The notes: generated by a model not told the origin, from the letters alone. Positions 14,442-25,400 are shown, counted from the stretch's first letter. The stretch: DNA of 64,000 nucleotides from Cognatundibacterium crateris (GCF_010078235.1 NZ_JAABOS010000001.1:496001-560000), one strand, 5' to 3'. Numbers and translations: made by a program.

Positions 14442-14575
14442 GTATTCCCTGGTTTGAGTAAGCGGCAGTCAGGCACTATGATGCCGTAACAGCTCTGGTT
14501 GTGAGGCGGCTTCAGCTCTGATCATCCGTTTATTTAATGCTTTTATTTTAATTTTTAGAACTTTAAGAAATCATC

Positions 14576-15403
14576 ATGACTCAACAATTACAGCAAATTA
14601 TCGATCAAGCCTGGGAAGACCGTACCAGCTTCTCCCCTAAATCCGCGCCAGCCGATGTTCGGGAAGCAGTCGCGCACGTTTTGTCTGAGCTGGATGCAGG
14701 CAGTCTGCGCGTCGCGCAGAAAATAGATGGTCAATGGCATGTCAATCAATGGGTAAAGAAAGCCGTGCTGCTGTCTTTCCGCCTGGAAGACAATATCTGC
14801 ATGCCATCCGGCGACCATATGCAGTTCTATGACAAAGTGCCGACTAAATTCGCCAATTACACCGCTGAAGACTTTGCTAAAGGCGGTTTCCGCGTGGTGC
14901 CGCCAGCGGTCGCACGTCGCGGCAGCTTCATTGCGAAGAACGTGGTGTTAATGCCTTCCTACGTCAACATCGGCGCCTATGTGGATGAAGGCGCCATGGT
15001 AGACACCTGGGCCACAGTTGGCTCTTGCGCGCAAATCGGTAAAAACGTTCACTTGTCTGGTGGCGTCGGCATTGGCGGTGTATTAGAGCCTATGCAAGCT
15101 AACCCAACCATCATCGAAGATAACTGCTTCATCGGCGCGCGTTCTGAAATCGTGGAAGGCGTGATCGTGGAAGAAAATTCCGTGATTTCCATGGGTGTGT
15201 ACATCGGCCAGTCGACCAAAATTTATGATCGCGCTACCGGCGAAGTCAGCTATGGCCGCGTACCTTCCGGCTCGGTTGTAGTTTCCGGTAGTCTGCCTTC
15301 TGCGGATGGCAAATACAGCCTGTACTGTGCAGTCATCGTGAAACGCGTCGATGCACAAACCCGTTCTAAAACCAGTATCAACGAATTACTGCGTGGCGCA
15401 TAA
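14576..15403 (+). CDS. dapD: 2,3,4,5-tetrahydropyridine-2,6-dicarboxylate N-succinyltransferase
   Basis: Succinylates tetrahydrodipicolinate, the step before DapC in lysine/diaminopimelate synthesis. The 275-residue protein has a helical N-terminal domain, then a left-handed beta-helix of hexapeptide repeats from about 110 ([40 protein letters not shown]), and ends with INELLRGA. Its length is typical of the family. It lies 134 bases after dapC; the gap shows no clear element. Transcribed with dapC, possibly also with the genes beyond the hairpin downstream. Confidence 0.97.
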   Translation: MTQQLQQIIDQAWEDRTSFSPKSAPADVREAVAHVLSELDAGSLRVAQKIDGQWHVNQWVKKAVLLSFRLEDNICMPSGDHMQFYDKVPTKFANYTAEDFAKGGFRVVPPAVARRGSFIAKNVVLMPSYVNIGAYVDEGAMVDTWATVGSCAQIGKNVHLSGGVGIGGVLEPMQANPTIIEDNCFIGARSEIVEGVIVEENSVISMGVYIGQSTKIYDRATGEVSYGRVPSGSVVVSGSLPSADGKYSLYCAVIVKRVDAQTRSKTSINELLRGA

Positions 15404-15417
15404 TTCAGCGTAATCCT

Positions 15418-15453
15418 CAGTATTTGTTTGCTGTCCGCAGCAGACAAATACTG
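15418..15453 (+). other. Strong hairpin after dapD
   Basis: A 16-bp stem with one mismatch (CAGTATTTGTTTGCTG / CAGCAGACAAATACTG) is closed by a TCCG loop, a UNCG-type tetraloop. No T run follows, so it looks more like an RNA-stabilising or partial-attenuation hairpin than a classical terminator. Confidence 0.6.
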
Positions 15454-15509
15454 ATTAGCAAATAAAAGCAACACCGGAACCATTCGTATAACAGGGAAAA
15501 GGAAGCATC

Positions 15510-16652
15510 ATGGCAGCAATGGAGCGCTTGTTTCAGCTCATGAAAGATAAACATGCCTCGGACATGTTTTTTGCAATAAATTCGCCCGTCCATCTCAAGA
15601 TCAATGGCAATCTGCTGCCCATCAATCAGCAGCGCATGGATCAGGCGAATATTCTCGCCCTGTTAGCCGAAGTCGTCGCGCCTGAGCATCTGGAAATACT
15701 GGAGCGCGAAAACGAACTCAATATCGGTATCGGCGCGGCAGGTATAGGGCGCTTCCGTTTATCTGCTTTTCGTCAGCGTGGCTCGATCTCGGCCGTATTC
15801 CGTTTTGTGCCCGGCGACATTCCGAAATTAACCAGTCTGAATCTGCCGCCGGTGCTGTCAGATCTGATCATGGAAAAACGTGGCCTGATTCTGGTGGTTG
15901 GTGCCACCGGTTCAGGAAAGTCGACCACGATTGCGTCGATGCTGGATCACAGAAATGAAGTGAAGTCCGGCCACATACTGACGCTGGAAGATCCGATTGA
16001 ATACCTGTTCCGCAGTAAAAAATCCATCGTCAATCAGCGTGAAATCGGCAGTGACTCAGAAAGCCTGAAGACTGCCTTGAAAAACTCCTTACGCCAGGCA
16101 CCGGATTGCATACTGATCGGTGAGATCCGTGATCTGGACACCATGATGGCAGCGATTGCCTATGCACAGTCCGGCCATTTGGTGTTGGCGACACTGCATG
16201 CGAATAACAGTTATCAGGCACTGAACCGTATTATCAGCTTCTTCCCTATGGAAAACCGCACTGCGCTGTTGCTGGATCTGGCCTCATCGGTGCGCGCAAT
16301 TATCTCGCAGCGCCTGATCCGTGCCGTTGATGGCGGCCGCTGCCCGGCGGTCGAAATCATGCTCAACACGCGCTATGTGTCTGAACTGATAGAACAAGGC
16401 GATATTTTCCAGATCAAGGAAGCGATCGAGAAGAGTCTGTCACCCGGTTCGCAAACCTTTGAACGCGCATTGATGACGCTGATTAAGGATGGTCTGATCA
16501 GCAAGGAAGAAGGTCTGGCCAATGCTGACTCAGCCAATAATCTCTTATGGCTGCTGAATAATGAAACTTCGACCAATCAGGCACCGGTACCGGAACCTGA
16601 GCCGGAAACCAAAGAAGAAGCCTCTTTCACCGAATTCACCCTGAACGTTTAA
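15510..16652 (+). CDS. pilU: PilT/PilU-family type IV pilus ATPase
   Basis: Cytoplasmic hexameric ATPase thought to assist pilus retraction. The 380-residue protein starts MAAMERLFQLMKDKHASDMF after the purine-rich ribosome binding site AAAAGGAAG. Walker A is VVGATGSGKSTTIASML, followed by the Asp-box LTLEDPIEYL, Walker B CILIGEIRDLDTM and the His-box LATLHANNSYQALNRI. The last 35 residues are Pro/Glu-rich. It sits among the dap genes rather than with other pilus genes. The PilU rather than PilT assignment rests on length and the N-terminus and is moderately sure. Confidence 0.88.
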   Translation: MAAMERLFQLMKDKHASDMFFAINSPVHLKINGNLLPINQQRMDQANILALLAEVVAPEHLEILERENELNIGIGAAGIGRFRLSAFRQRGSISAVFRFVPGDIPKLTSLNLPPVLSDLIMEKRGLILVVGATGSGKSTTIASMLDHRNEVKSGHILTLEDPIEYLFRSKKSIVNQREIGSDSESLKTALKNSLRQAPDCILIGEIRDLDTMMAAIAYAQSGHLVLATLHANNSYQALNRIISFFPMENRTALLLDLASSVRAIISQRLIRAVDGGRCPAVEIMLNTRYVSELIEQGDIFQIKEAIEKSLSPGSQTFERALMTLIKDGLISKEEGLANADSANNLLWLLNNETSTNQAPVPEPEPETKEEASFTEFTLNV

Positions 16653-16671
16653 ACCGTCAAAGAAGTAGCCA

Positions 16672-18191
<1,520 letters not shown>

Positions 18192-18242
18192 GATGGGTAT
18201 AGCAGCGCTGATATTCAGCACGTTCATCAATCATTAACGACT

Positions 18243-19145
18243 ATGACTACTTCCACATCACCATTTTCTACCCTGCGCGATCTGTTGCGCTATGCAGTCA
18301 CCCGCTTCAATCAGGAAAAGCTGTTTTTCGGCCATGGCAGTGCCAATGCGCTGGATGAGGCAGCCTACCTGTTGCTGCATACCCTGCATCTGCCGCTGGA
18401 TAAAATAGATCCTTTCCTGGATGCGCGTCTGCTGCCGGAAGAAATCAGCAAAGTCATGCAAGTCATCGAACGCCGCGCAGCAGACCGGGTGCCTGCTTCC
18501 TACATCACCAATGAAGCCTGGCTTGGTACCTATAATTTCTACGTGGATGAACGCGTGATTGTGCCGCGCTCCTTTATCGCTGAACTGATCCCTGAACATT
18601 TCTCACCTTGGGTGAACGATCCTGACAACATCACGGATATCCTGGAACTGTGTACCGGTTCTGGCTGCCTGCCGATTATGCTGGCCGATATGTTCCAGAA
18701 TGCGCAGGTCGATGCGGTCGATATTTCCCCGGACGCGCTGGAAGTGGCACGCAAAAACGTGGCGACTTATGAGTTGCAAGACCGGGTCAATCTGATCCAG
18801 TCTGACCTGTACACCAATGTACCGGATAAGCAATATGACCTGATCATCACTAACCCGCCGTATGTCAATTCCGGTTCTATGGCCAGCCTGCCGCAGGAAT
18901 ATCTGCATGAGCCGCAAATTGCGCTGGCTGGTGGCGATGATGGCATGGATCTGGTCAGGAAGATTGTGGCCGGTGCAGCACAGCGTCTGAAAGCTGACGG
19001 TATTTTGATGGTGGAAATCGGTAATGAACGCGCGTTTGCGGAAGCAGCCTTCCCTGAACTGAACCTGACCTGGGTCTCTACCAGCGCAGGCGACGACATG
19101 GTATTCCTGATCGAAGCACGTGATTTGCAGGATTTCCAGGCCTGA
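18243..19145 (+). CDS. prmB: 50S ribosomal protein L3 N5-glutamine methyltransferase
   Basis: SAM-dependent methyltransferase that modifies a glutamine of ribosomal protein L3. The 300-residue protein has the SAM-binding ILELCTGSGCLPIMLAD and the NPPY catalytic motif in LIITNPPYVNSGSMASLP, where the Gln side chain is bound. The N-terminal helical domain and the length fit PrmB rather than PrmC. It is 51 bases after dapE in the same direction and probably the last gene of that unit. Confidence 0.95.
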   Translation: MTTSTSPFSTLRDLLRYAVTRFNQEKLFFGHGSANALDEAAYLLLHTLHLPLDKIDPFLDARLLPEEISKVMQVIERRAADRVPASYITNEAWLGTYNFYVDERVIVPRSFIAELIPEHFSPWVNDPDNITDILELCTGSGCLPIMLADMFQNAQVDAVDISPDALEVARKNVATYELQDRVNLIQSDLYTNVPDKQYDLIITNPPYVNSGSMASLPQEYLHEPQIALAGGDDGMDLVRKIVAGAAQRLKADGILMVEIGNERAFAEAAFPELNLTWVSTSAGDDMVFLIEARDLQDFQA

Positions 19146-19221
19146 TAACACACGCCCCCACATGTAGAAAAGGGCAAAGCTGAATTTGCCCGTTTTTGCC
19201 TGTTTTTGCCCATATTTTTTG

Positions 19222-19265
19222 GGCCATCAGCCCCGGCTGACGCATAATACGCAGCGCTGATGGCC
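19222..19265 (+). other. Inverted repeat after prmB
   Basis: A perfect 10-bp repeat, GGCCATCAGC (19222-19231) and GCTGATGGCC (19256-19265), encloses 24 bases that can pair further. A T run (TTTTTT) precedes it rather than follows, so it is not a standard terminator on this strand. Confidence 0.45.
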
Positions 19266-19309
19266 TTGCAGTCACTGATATTTCAGCGATAAGTTCCGCC
19301 AGATCAGTG

Positions 19310-19353
19310 CAGCCTCATTGCAGTCTCAGTGCAGTCTCAGTGCAGTCTCAGTG
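19310..19353 (+). repeat. Short tandem repeat, 11-bp unit
   Basis: Three perfect copies of CAGTCTCAGTG (19321-19353) are preceded by one degenerate copy, CAGCCTCATTG (19310-19320). They lie in the leader of the ABC-F gene, about 50 bases before its start codon. Function unknown; copy number may vary by slippage. Confidence 0.8.
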
Positions 19354-19406
19354 CTAAATCAGCCGTGGCGCTGCGGCTCACAGCCTTACTCCGAATTGAA
19401 TTCTCT

Positions 19407-21389
19407 ATGATACGTTTGCAACAAGTCATTCTCGCCCGCGGTACCAAACCTTTGTTTGACAGCGTCGATGTGACGCTCAACCCCGGCGATAAAATTGGTC
19501 TGATCGGCTCCAATGGCGCGGGTAAGTCCAGCCTGTTCGCGATGCTGCGCGGAGAATTACATCCGGATCAGGGCAGTATAGAATTTCCAGCCAAATGGCA
19601 ACTGGCGCACGTGGCGCAGGAAACCCCGCCGCTGGAGCGCAGCGCAATTGACTATGCGATTGATGGCGATGTGACCCTGCGTAAGCTGGAAGCGGAATTA
19701 GCCGAACTGGAAGCACAGCCGGAAAGCCATGACAACGGCATACAGATAGGCAACCTGTATGGCGCTCTGGCTGACGCCGACGCCTACACGGTACGCTCGC
19801 GGGCTGAACAATTGCTGATCGGTCTGGGCTTCCGGCTGGATCAATTAGAACAGTCTGTTGCCAGCTTCTCCGGTGGCTGGCGTATGCGCCTGAATCTGGC
19901 GCAGGCACTGATGTGTAAATCGGATTTGTTATTACTCGATGAACCGACCAACCATCTGGATCTGGACGCGATTATCTGGCTGGAAGACTGGCTCAAACGC
20001 TATGCCGGTACCCTGATCATCATTTCCCATGACCGCGATTTTCTCGATGGTGTGGTGAATGTGGTGGTGCATATTGATGACCGCAAGCTCAAGCGTTATT
20101 CCGGTAATTACTCGGCGTTTGAACGCCAGCGTGCGGCCCAGCTGGAGCTGGCGCAAGGCATGATAGAAAAGCAGAACCGTAAACGCGCCCATCTGCAATC
20201 GTTTATCGACCGCTTTAAGGCCAAAGCGACCAAGGCCAAACAGGCGCAGAGCCGTATCAAGGCACTGGCCAGAATGGAAGAGCTGGCGCCGTTACGCGCG
20301 GCCGCCGAATTTTCATTTGAATTCCGTGAGCCCCTGAGCGCACCGAACCCTATGCTGGTGATGGAAGACGTGGATTGTGGCTATCGTCGGGAATCTGAAA
20401 CCGATCATAGTTTTACAGAGAAAAAAATCGTCGGCGACGTCAATTTCTCGCTGCAGATCGGTCAGCGTATTGGTTTGCTCGGCGTGAATGGTGCCGGTAA
20501 ATCCACGCTGATCAAAACCATCGTCGGTGACATTTCTCCGCTGGCAGGTACCATGCAAACCGGTAAAGGCCTGTCTATCGGTTACTTCGCCCAACATCAG
20601 GTAGAAATGCTGCGCCATGACGAATCACCGTTGTGGCATCTGGCGCATATTGCACCGGATGTACGTGAGCAGGAATTGCGTAACTTCCTGGGCGGCTTTA
20701 ACTTCCCGGGCACTATGGTGACCAGCCCGATCAAGCCTTTCTCAGGCGGCGAAAAAGCGCGTCTGGCACTGGCGATGATCGTGTGGCAGCGCCCTAACCT
20801 GCTGTTACTCGATGAGCCGACTAACCATCTGGATCTGGAAACCCGCGAAGCTCTGACCGAGGCGCTGGCACAGTTCGAAGGCACGCTGGTAGTGGTATCC
20901 CATGACCGCCATCTGTTACGCGCCACCACCGATCAGTTCATCATCGTCGCCGATGGCAAGCTGATGCCTTTCGACGGCGATCTGGATGACTATAAGAACT
21001 GGCTGTTCAAGAGCAAGCTGGAAGCCGCTGCCAGCCCCGCTCTGCCTGAGAAAAGTAAAGCGAAGGACAGCTTACCGCAGGTGCAGCCGGTCGCCGTTAA
21101 AATCGACGACAAAGAGCAGCGCAAACGCGATGCAGAACAACGCCAGCGCCTGTCTGCCGCGCGTAAGCCGATAGAGAACCGCATTAAGCGCCTGGAAGAA
21201 AATATGGCGAAACTGAATGCACAAAAAAGCAGCATAGTAAGCCAGCTGGAAGACAGCAGCATTTACGACGAAGCGAATAAAGAAAAGCTGAAAGCCTTGT
21301 TGCTGGATCAGGCCTATGTAGTCAAAGAGCTGGAACAGCTGGAAATCAACTGGCTGGAACAGCAAGAGCAGCTGGAAGCGATTGTGTAA
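19407..21389 (+). CDS. yheS: ABC-F family ATPase, YheS-type
   Basis: Soluble protein with two ATP-binding cassettes and no membrane domain, a family that acts on the ribosome during translation. Cassette 1 has GLIGSNGAGKSSL and LLLLDEPTNHLDLDAIIWLE; cassette 2 has GLLGVNGAGKSTL and LLLLDEPTNHLDLETREALT. The signature motifs are FSGGWRMRLNLAQAL and FSGGEKARLALAM. The linker contains RFKAKATKAKQAQSRIK, as in E. coli YheS. The C-terminal 100 residues are a basic coiled coil. I chose the ATG at 19407 (MIRLQQVILARGTKPL, 660 residues) because the frame upstream to 19329 only translates the tandem repeat leader. Confidence 0.93.
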   Translation: MIRLQQVILARGTKPLFDSVDVTLNPGDKIGLIGSNGAGKSSLFAMLRGELHPDQGSIEFPAKWQLAHVAQETPPLERSAIDYAIDGDVTLRKLEAELAELEAQPESHDNGIQIGNLYGALADADAYTVRSRAEQLLIGLGFRLDQLEQSVASFSGGWRMRLNLAQALMCKSDLLLLDEPTNHLDLDAIIWLEDWLKRYAGTLIIISHDRDFLDGVVNVVVHIDDRKLKRYSGNYSAFERQRAAQLELAQGMIEKQNRKRAHLQSFIDRFKAKATKAKQAQSRIKALARMEELAPLRAAAEFSFEFREPLSAPNPMLVMEDVDCGYRRESETDHSFTEKKIVGDVNFSLQIGQRIGLLGVNGAGKSTLIKTIVGDISPLAGTMQTGKGLSIGYFAQHQVEMLRHDESPLWHLAHIAPDVREQELRNFLGGFNFPGTMVTSPIKPFSGGEKARLALAMIVWQRPNLLLLDEPTNHLDLETREALTEALAQFEGTLVVVSHDRHLLRATTDQFIIVADGKLMPFDGDLDDYKNWLFKSKLEAAASPALPEKSKAKDSLPQVQPVAVKIDDKEQRKRDAEQRQRLSAARKPIENRIKRLEENMAKLNAQKSSIVSQLEDSSIYDEANKEKLKALLLDQAYVVKELEQLEINWLEQQEQLEAIV

Positions 21390-21401
21390 CAGCCTGCCGC
21401 A

Positions 21402-21426
21402 CAGTCAGCCTGCAACAGGCTGACTG
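21402..21426 (+). terminator. Hairpin after yheS, possible terminator
   Basis: A perfect 11-bp stem, CAGTCAGCCTG / CAGGCTGACTG, with a CAA loop lies 12 bases after the yheS stop. The nearest T run (seven T from about 21449) is 20 bases further on, so termination here is plausible but not classical. Confidence 0.5.
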
Positions 21427-21541
21427 CAGTGCGCACCGAATCAGCTCATATTTTTTTATCATATAAAAATAGCAAAATATTCCTTGCCGTAAAGGTGAGT
21501 GCTTTCTAAGATCAACTGGTTTTCTTGAACCGAGGATGACC

Positions 21542-22813
21542 ATGAAATTAGAAACCATCGCTGTACACGGCGGCTATTCGCCGGATCCCACCACACGCGC
21601 TGTCGCGGTACCGATTTATCAGACCGTGGCCTATGCGTTCGACAATACCCAGCATGGCGCAGACCTGTTTGACCTGAAAGTTCAGGGCAATATCTATTCG
21701 CGCATCATGAACCCGACTAATGATGTGCTGGAAAAGCGGGTCGCCGCTTTAGAGGGTGGCATCGCGGCGCTTGCCTTAGCCTCCGGCCAGGCCGCGATCA
21801 CGTATGCGATCCAGACCATCGCCGAAGCTGGTGACAATATCGTATCCGCATCAACGCTGTATGGCGGAACCTATAATCTGTTTGCCCACACTTTGCCGCA
21901 ATTCGGCATTCAAACCCGCTTTGCCGACTATCGTGATCCGGAATCATTTGCTGCGCTGATCGATGACAGAACCAAGGCGGTGTATGTGGAATCCATCGGC
22001 AATCCGCTGGGTAACATCACCGATATCGAAGCCATCGCGGCGGTTGCGCATCGCCATGGCGTGCCGCTGATCGTGGATAACACTGTGCCCTCACCGTATC
22101 TGTTGCGTCCTATTGAATTCGGCGCCGATATCGTGCTGCATTCCCTGACCAAATACCTGGGCGGCCACGGCACAACCATAGGTGGCATCATCGTCGATTC
22201 CGGCAAATTCCCCTGGGCGCAGCACAAAGCGCGCTTCAAGCGTTTGAATGAACCTGATCCGTCTTACCACGGCGTGGTCTACACCGAAGCACTCGGTGAA
22301 GCCGCCTACATAGGCCGTGCACGGGTGGTCCCTTTACGCAATACTGGCGCGGCTTTATCACCGTTTAACGCGTTTCAGATTCTGCAGGGTATAGAAACGC
22401 TGGCCTTGCGACTGGATCGCATCACTGAAAATACTGCCGCCATCGCGCGCTATCTGCAGTCACATAGCAAGGTCAGCTGGGTCAATTACGCAGGTCTGCC
22501 AGACCATCCTGATCACGCACTGGCGCAGAAATACCTGGGCGGTAAGCCATCGGGCATACTGACTTTTGGTTTGCAAGGCGGACGTGAAGCCGGGGCGCGC
22601 TTCCAGGACGCTTTGCAGTTGTTCACGCGGCTGGTGAATATCGGTGATGCCAAATCGCTGGCCTGCCATCCCGCCAGTACCACCCACAGACAATTGAATC
22701 CGGAAGAATTAGCGAAAGCCGGCGTCAAAGAAGAAACCGTGCGTTTATCGATCGGTATCGAACATATCGATGACCTGATCGCTGATCTGGAACAGGCACT
22801 GCAGGCAGTCTAA
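21542..22813 (+). CDS. metY: O-acetylhomoserine aminocarboxypropyltransferase (sulfhydrylase)
   Basis: PLP-dependent enzyme of the Cys/Met metabolism family that makes homocysteine from O-acetylhomoserine and sulfide. The protein has 423 residues. It has NIYSRIMNPTNDVLEKRVAA, the YGGTYNLFAHTLPQFGI loop, VDNTVPSPYLLRP and the PLP lysine in LHSLTKYLGGHGTTIGG. The length is typical of MetY; it is longer than cystathionine gamma-synthase. The ATG at 21542 has GAGGA six bases upstream; another ATG two codons earlier lies too close to it. The leader between yheS and here (about 150 bases) is AT-rich; I did not recognise a riboswitch. Confidence 0.94.
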   Translation: MKLETIAVHGGYSPDPTTRAVAVPIYQTVAYAFDNTQHGADLFDLKVQGNIYSRIMNPTNDVLEKRVAALEGGIAALALASGQAAITYAIQTIAEAGDNIVSASTLYGGTYNLFAHTLPQFGIQTRFADYRDPESFAALIDDRTKAVYVESIGNPLGNITDIEAIAAVAHRHGVPLIVDNTVPSPYLLRPIEFGADIVLHSLTKYLGGHGTTIGGIIVDSGKFPWAQHKARFKRLNEPDPSYHGVVYTEALGEAAYIGRARVVPLRNTGAALSPFNAFQILQGIETLALRLDRITENTAAIARYLQSHSKVSWVNYAGLPDHPDHALAQKYLGGKPSGILTFGLQGGREAGARFQDALQLFTRLVNIGDAKSLACHPASTTHRQLNPEELAKAGVKEETVRLSIGIEHIDDLIADLEQALQAV

Positions 22814-22834
22814 ATAAACAATCTGATTCCCCTC

Positions 22835-22875
22835 ATGCCGCCAGAGCCCAATATCCATGCGGGTTCTGGCGGCAT
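22835..22875. terminator. Hairpin between convergent metY and mtfA
   Basis: A 15-bp stem with one mismatch (ATGCCGCCAGAGCCC / GGGTTCTGGCGGCAT) has an 11-nt loop. It sits exactly between the two convergent stop codons. Neither strand has a good T run, so a terminator role is inferred from position. Confidence 0.55.
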
Positions 22876-22894
22876 TCCCTTATCCGGACTGTAT

Positions 22895-23710
22895 TCACAG
22901 CCAGTCCAGCGGATCAACCCGGTAATACCGACGCAGTAAGCCATACAGCTCAGGCTCAGCCGCCGCCAGTGCCTGACTTTTCCTGAAGAAAGCTTCGGTC
23001 GCCACAGCAAAAAATTCGGCCGGACTGGTTGCGCCATAAGGATCAAGCACTGTCTCCTGTTGCTGGCTGAGTGCATGCTGCAAGCGTACATAAACGCGCT
23101 GCATCACGTCTGACCAATGTGCATAGGCGTTTTTCCCGGCCAAGACCGGCGCGCCATTGGCGCTGCCGCTCTCGCTATCGAGCTGATGCGCAAACTCATG
23201 TAAGACCACGTCCTGACCGGCCAGCGCGGCTGCCTGTTCTTGTGTAGTCGGCACAATCTGATCCCAGGCCAGAATCACGCGCCCATCGCTCCAGGATTCA
23301 CCGCTTAAGCCCTGATTGGTATGGGTCACCACGCCGCCGTCCAGCATCTGACTGCGCGGCGCTACAAACACCCCCGGATATAACAGTATGTGACTCAATT
23401 CAGGATAGACCTCGGTTTCCCGGTTCAGCAACAACAGACAAGCGCGCCCAGCGATAGTGACGCGCATCTCATCCGTCACCTGTAAACCATCACAACCGAC
23501 AAATTTTTTCTGAAACAGGAATTGACGTATGCGCCGCTTAAGCTGCATCTGTAAATCGGTAGGCATCCTGCTGTAGCCGGGCAGATTCCTGCGCAAAATT
23601 TTTGAATACGGCAAAGGAAATGCCTTGCCTAATACATGATGCAAGCGCCATTTCGGAACCAAGACCAGAGCGCAAATCACGCTGATTAAAATGCATCCTA
23701 TCCACCACAC
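22895..23710 (-). CDS. mtfA: MtfA-family zinc peptidase (M90)
   Basis: Homologue of E. coli MtfA (YeeI), a zinc metallopeptidase that binds the glucose repressor Mlc. The 271-residue protein begins with a hydrophobic segment (IGCILISVICALVLVP), unlike soluble E. coli MtfA, so it may be membrane-tethered. The zinc site is VVLHEFAHQLDSESG (HExxH), with EFFAVATEAFF further on providing the glutamate ligand. The N-terminal MRVTIAGRACLLLLNR region is typical of the family. Convergent to metY and divergent from the OsmC-like gene. Confidence 0.88.
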   Translation of the reverse strand: MWWIGCILISVICALVLVPKWRLHHVLGKAFPLPYSKILRRNLPGYSRMPTDLQMQLKRRIRQFLFQKKFVGCDGLQVTDEMRVTIAGRACLLLLNRETEVYPELSHILLYPGVFVAPRSQMLDGGVVTHTNQGLSGESWSDGRVILAWDQIVPTTQEQAAALAGQDVVLHEFAHQLDSESGSANGAPVLAGKNAYAHWSDVMQRVYVRLQHALSQQQETVLDPYGATSPAEFFAVATEAFFRKSQALAAAEPELYGLLRRYYRVDPLDWL

Positions 23711-23839
23711 ATCGCCTCCTCAGGCTGTATCAGACCAAGGCCAGATGGGCGCCTTCGCTTAAAACTCAATAGTCATTCGCTTTGCAGTCATGATTTCTGC
23801 AACCGTGCTTGTCAATTCAGCGCGTACTACACCTGGCCA

Positions 23840-23865
23840 GCGATGCGCTTGATAAGACGCATCGC
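23840..23865. other. Small inverted repeat in the mtfA / OsmC divergent region
   Basis: GCGATGCG and CGCATCGC form a perfect 8-bp stem around a 10-base spacer, between the two divergent genes. It could be an operator or an RNA hairpin; nothing further is visible in this 273-base region. Confidence 0.35.
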
Positions 23866-23983
23866 CATCTCACTTGTGAATTGAAATTGTGGCACCATCT
23901 CTGCTACCTGTGTGCGGTCAGCCAGCGGCCTGCAAGCCAGCACCGGAGCGCACTACACTTTTTCTATTATTTCTGGAGTCAGC

Positions 23984-24400
23984 ATGTCAGGCATACCTTC
24001 CGTTACCGCCATCTTAGGCAACGCCCCTTACCTCGTTCATCTGAGCGATGATCTGGGCCATCAATGGCAAGCCGATGAGCCAGTAGAAGTCGGTGGCGCC
24101 AACACCGCACCGTCACCTGATCGTTTGCTGCTGGGCAGCCTGGGTTCCTGCACCGCGATTACGGTGCAAATGGTCGCTGCACGCAGGCAGATTCCGCTGA
24201 CTGGCATACAAGTTAAGCTGTCGCTGAATCCTGACGGCAAACCGGAAGCCGGCAATGACATCGTGCGTGTGATCGAGTTACAAGGTGAACTGAGTCAGGA
24301 GCAGCGCGAACAGTTACTGAAAATTGCCAACGCCTGTCCGGTTCATAAAATCCTGACTGGTGAAGTCCGTATCGCCACCTCACTCACCGAGCCAGCTTAA
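23984..24400 (+). CDS. OsmC-family peroxiredoxin-like protein
   Basis: A 138-residue OsmC/YhfA-fold protein. The two conserved cysteines of the family are visible in LGSCTAITVQM and NACPVHKIL, which in relatives form the thiol peroxidase site for organic hydroperoxides. The ATG at 23984 is preceded by CTGGAG; an upstream extension to 23912 has no family similarity. The pirin gene follows after about 30 bases, so both may form an oxidative-stress unit. The substrate is not known. Confidence 0.9.
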   Translation: MSGIPSVTAILGNAPYLVHLSDDLGHQWQADEPVEVGGANTAPSPDRLLLGSLGSCTAITVQMVAARRQIPLTGIQVKLSLNPDGKPEAGNDIVRVIELQGELSQEQREQLLKIANACPVHKILTGEVRIATSLTEPA

Positions 24401-24429
24401 GCCAATTTGCTATGTCAACGGAGACTCAA

Positions 24430-25329
24430 ATGACGACCGACAGCGCCACCCTGCGCACGCTCACAGCGCGTACTTCTGTGATCGGCGAAGACACCACTAT
24501 ACGGCGCGCGCTGCCGCATCGTGAGCAAAAAACGATAGGCGCCTGGTGCTTTCTCGACCATGTCGGCCCGGCCCAGTTCGCCGCCGGTAAAGGCATGCAT
24601 GTCGGCGCACATCCACATATAGGATTACAAACCTTTACCTGGATGATAGAAGGCGAGCTTTACCACCGTGACTCGGCCGGACACCAGCAAATCGTTAAGC
24701 CGGGTCAGGTTAATCTGATGACGGCGGGCCATGGCATCGTGCATACCGAAGACAGTGTGCAGGATGGTGCCAGCTTACATGCAGCCCAGCTATGGATCGC
24801 CTTGCCGGACAATGAACGCCAGCGCGCACCAGGCTTCCGTAATTATCCTGAACTGCCGATCCTGGATCAGGATGGATACCGGATTACCGTCCTGGCCGGC
24901 AGCCTGCTGGCACATACCTCGCCGGTTGAAGTGTTTTCCCCGCTATGCGGTGCAGATTTCACCAGCACCGCTGCAGCACGCACAGAGCTGCCGCTGGAAG
25001 CCAGCTTTGAATATGGCGTACTGGTATTGCAAGGTAAAGCCAGCGTGAATGGCACAACGCTGGAACCGGGTCATCTGGCCTACCTGCCGCCGGACAGTGG
25101 CAACCTGAACTTAAGCTGTGACGCGGCCTGCCGTGTGTTGTTGATCGGTGGCGAACCGTTACAGGAAGACCTGCTGTTGTGGTGGAATTTTGTCGGCCGC
25201 AATCAGGCCGAACTGGAACAGGCATTACAGGACTGGAATCAGCAAAGCCCACGTTTCCCTGCCGTGCCAGGCTCATCATCAGCAAGGCTGGAAGCTCCTG
25301 CGCTGGCCGGAATGAAATTGAAAATCTGA
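24430..25329 (+). CDS. Pirin family protein
   Basis: A 299-residue bicupin. The N-terminal cupin carries the metal ligands in GAHPHIGLQTFTWMIEGELYH and the downstream HGIVHTED. WRCFLDH-type family sequence is seen as GAWCFLDHVGPAQF. The C-terminal region around LAYLPPDSG forms the second cupin. Bacterial pirins include quercetin dioxygenase-like proteins and regulators; the function here is open. The ATG at 24430 has GGAG six bases upstream, better than the ATG six codons earlier. A strong terminator follows. Confidence 0.92.
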   Translation: MTTDSATLRTLTARTSVIGEDTTIRRALPHREQKTIGAWCFLDHVGPAQFAAGKGMHVGAHPHIGLQTFTWMIEGELYHRDSAGHQQIVKPGQVNLMTAGHGIVHTEDSVQDGASLHAAQLWIALPDNERQRAPGFRNYPELPILDQDGYRITVLAGSLLAHTSPVEVFSPLCGADFTSTAAARTELPLEASFEYGVLVLQGKASVNGTTLEPGHLAYLPPDSGNLNLSCDAACRVLLIGGEPLQEDLLLWWNFVGRNQAELEQALQDWNQQSPRFPAVPGSSSARLEAPALAGMKLKI

Positions 25330-25348
25330 ATCTGCGCTGACTGAATGC

Positions 25349-25389
25349 AAAACAGCTGCGTCTGCCTGGTGCAGAACGCAGCTGTTTTT
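25349..25389 (+). terminator. Terminator of the OsmC-pirin unit
   Basis: AAAACAGCTGCGT pairs with ACGCAGCTGTTTT around a 14-nt loop, and the T run continues (eight T, broken after by GTACC). Its left arm starts about 20 bases after the pirin stop codon. Confidence 0.9.
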
Positions 25390-25400
25390 TTGTACCACCT

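Noticed and set aside
21427-21541. Possible SAM riboswitch before metY
   Set aside because: No match by eye to SAM-I, SAM-II or SAH consensus cores; only AT-rich promoter-like sequence.
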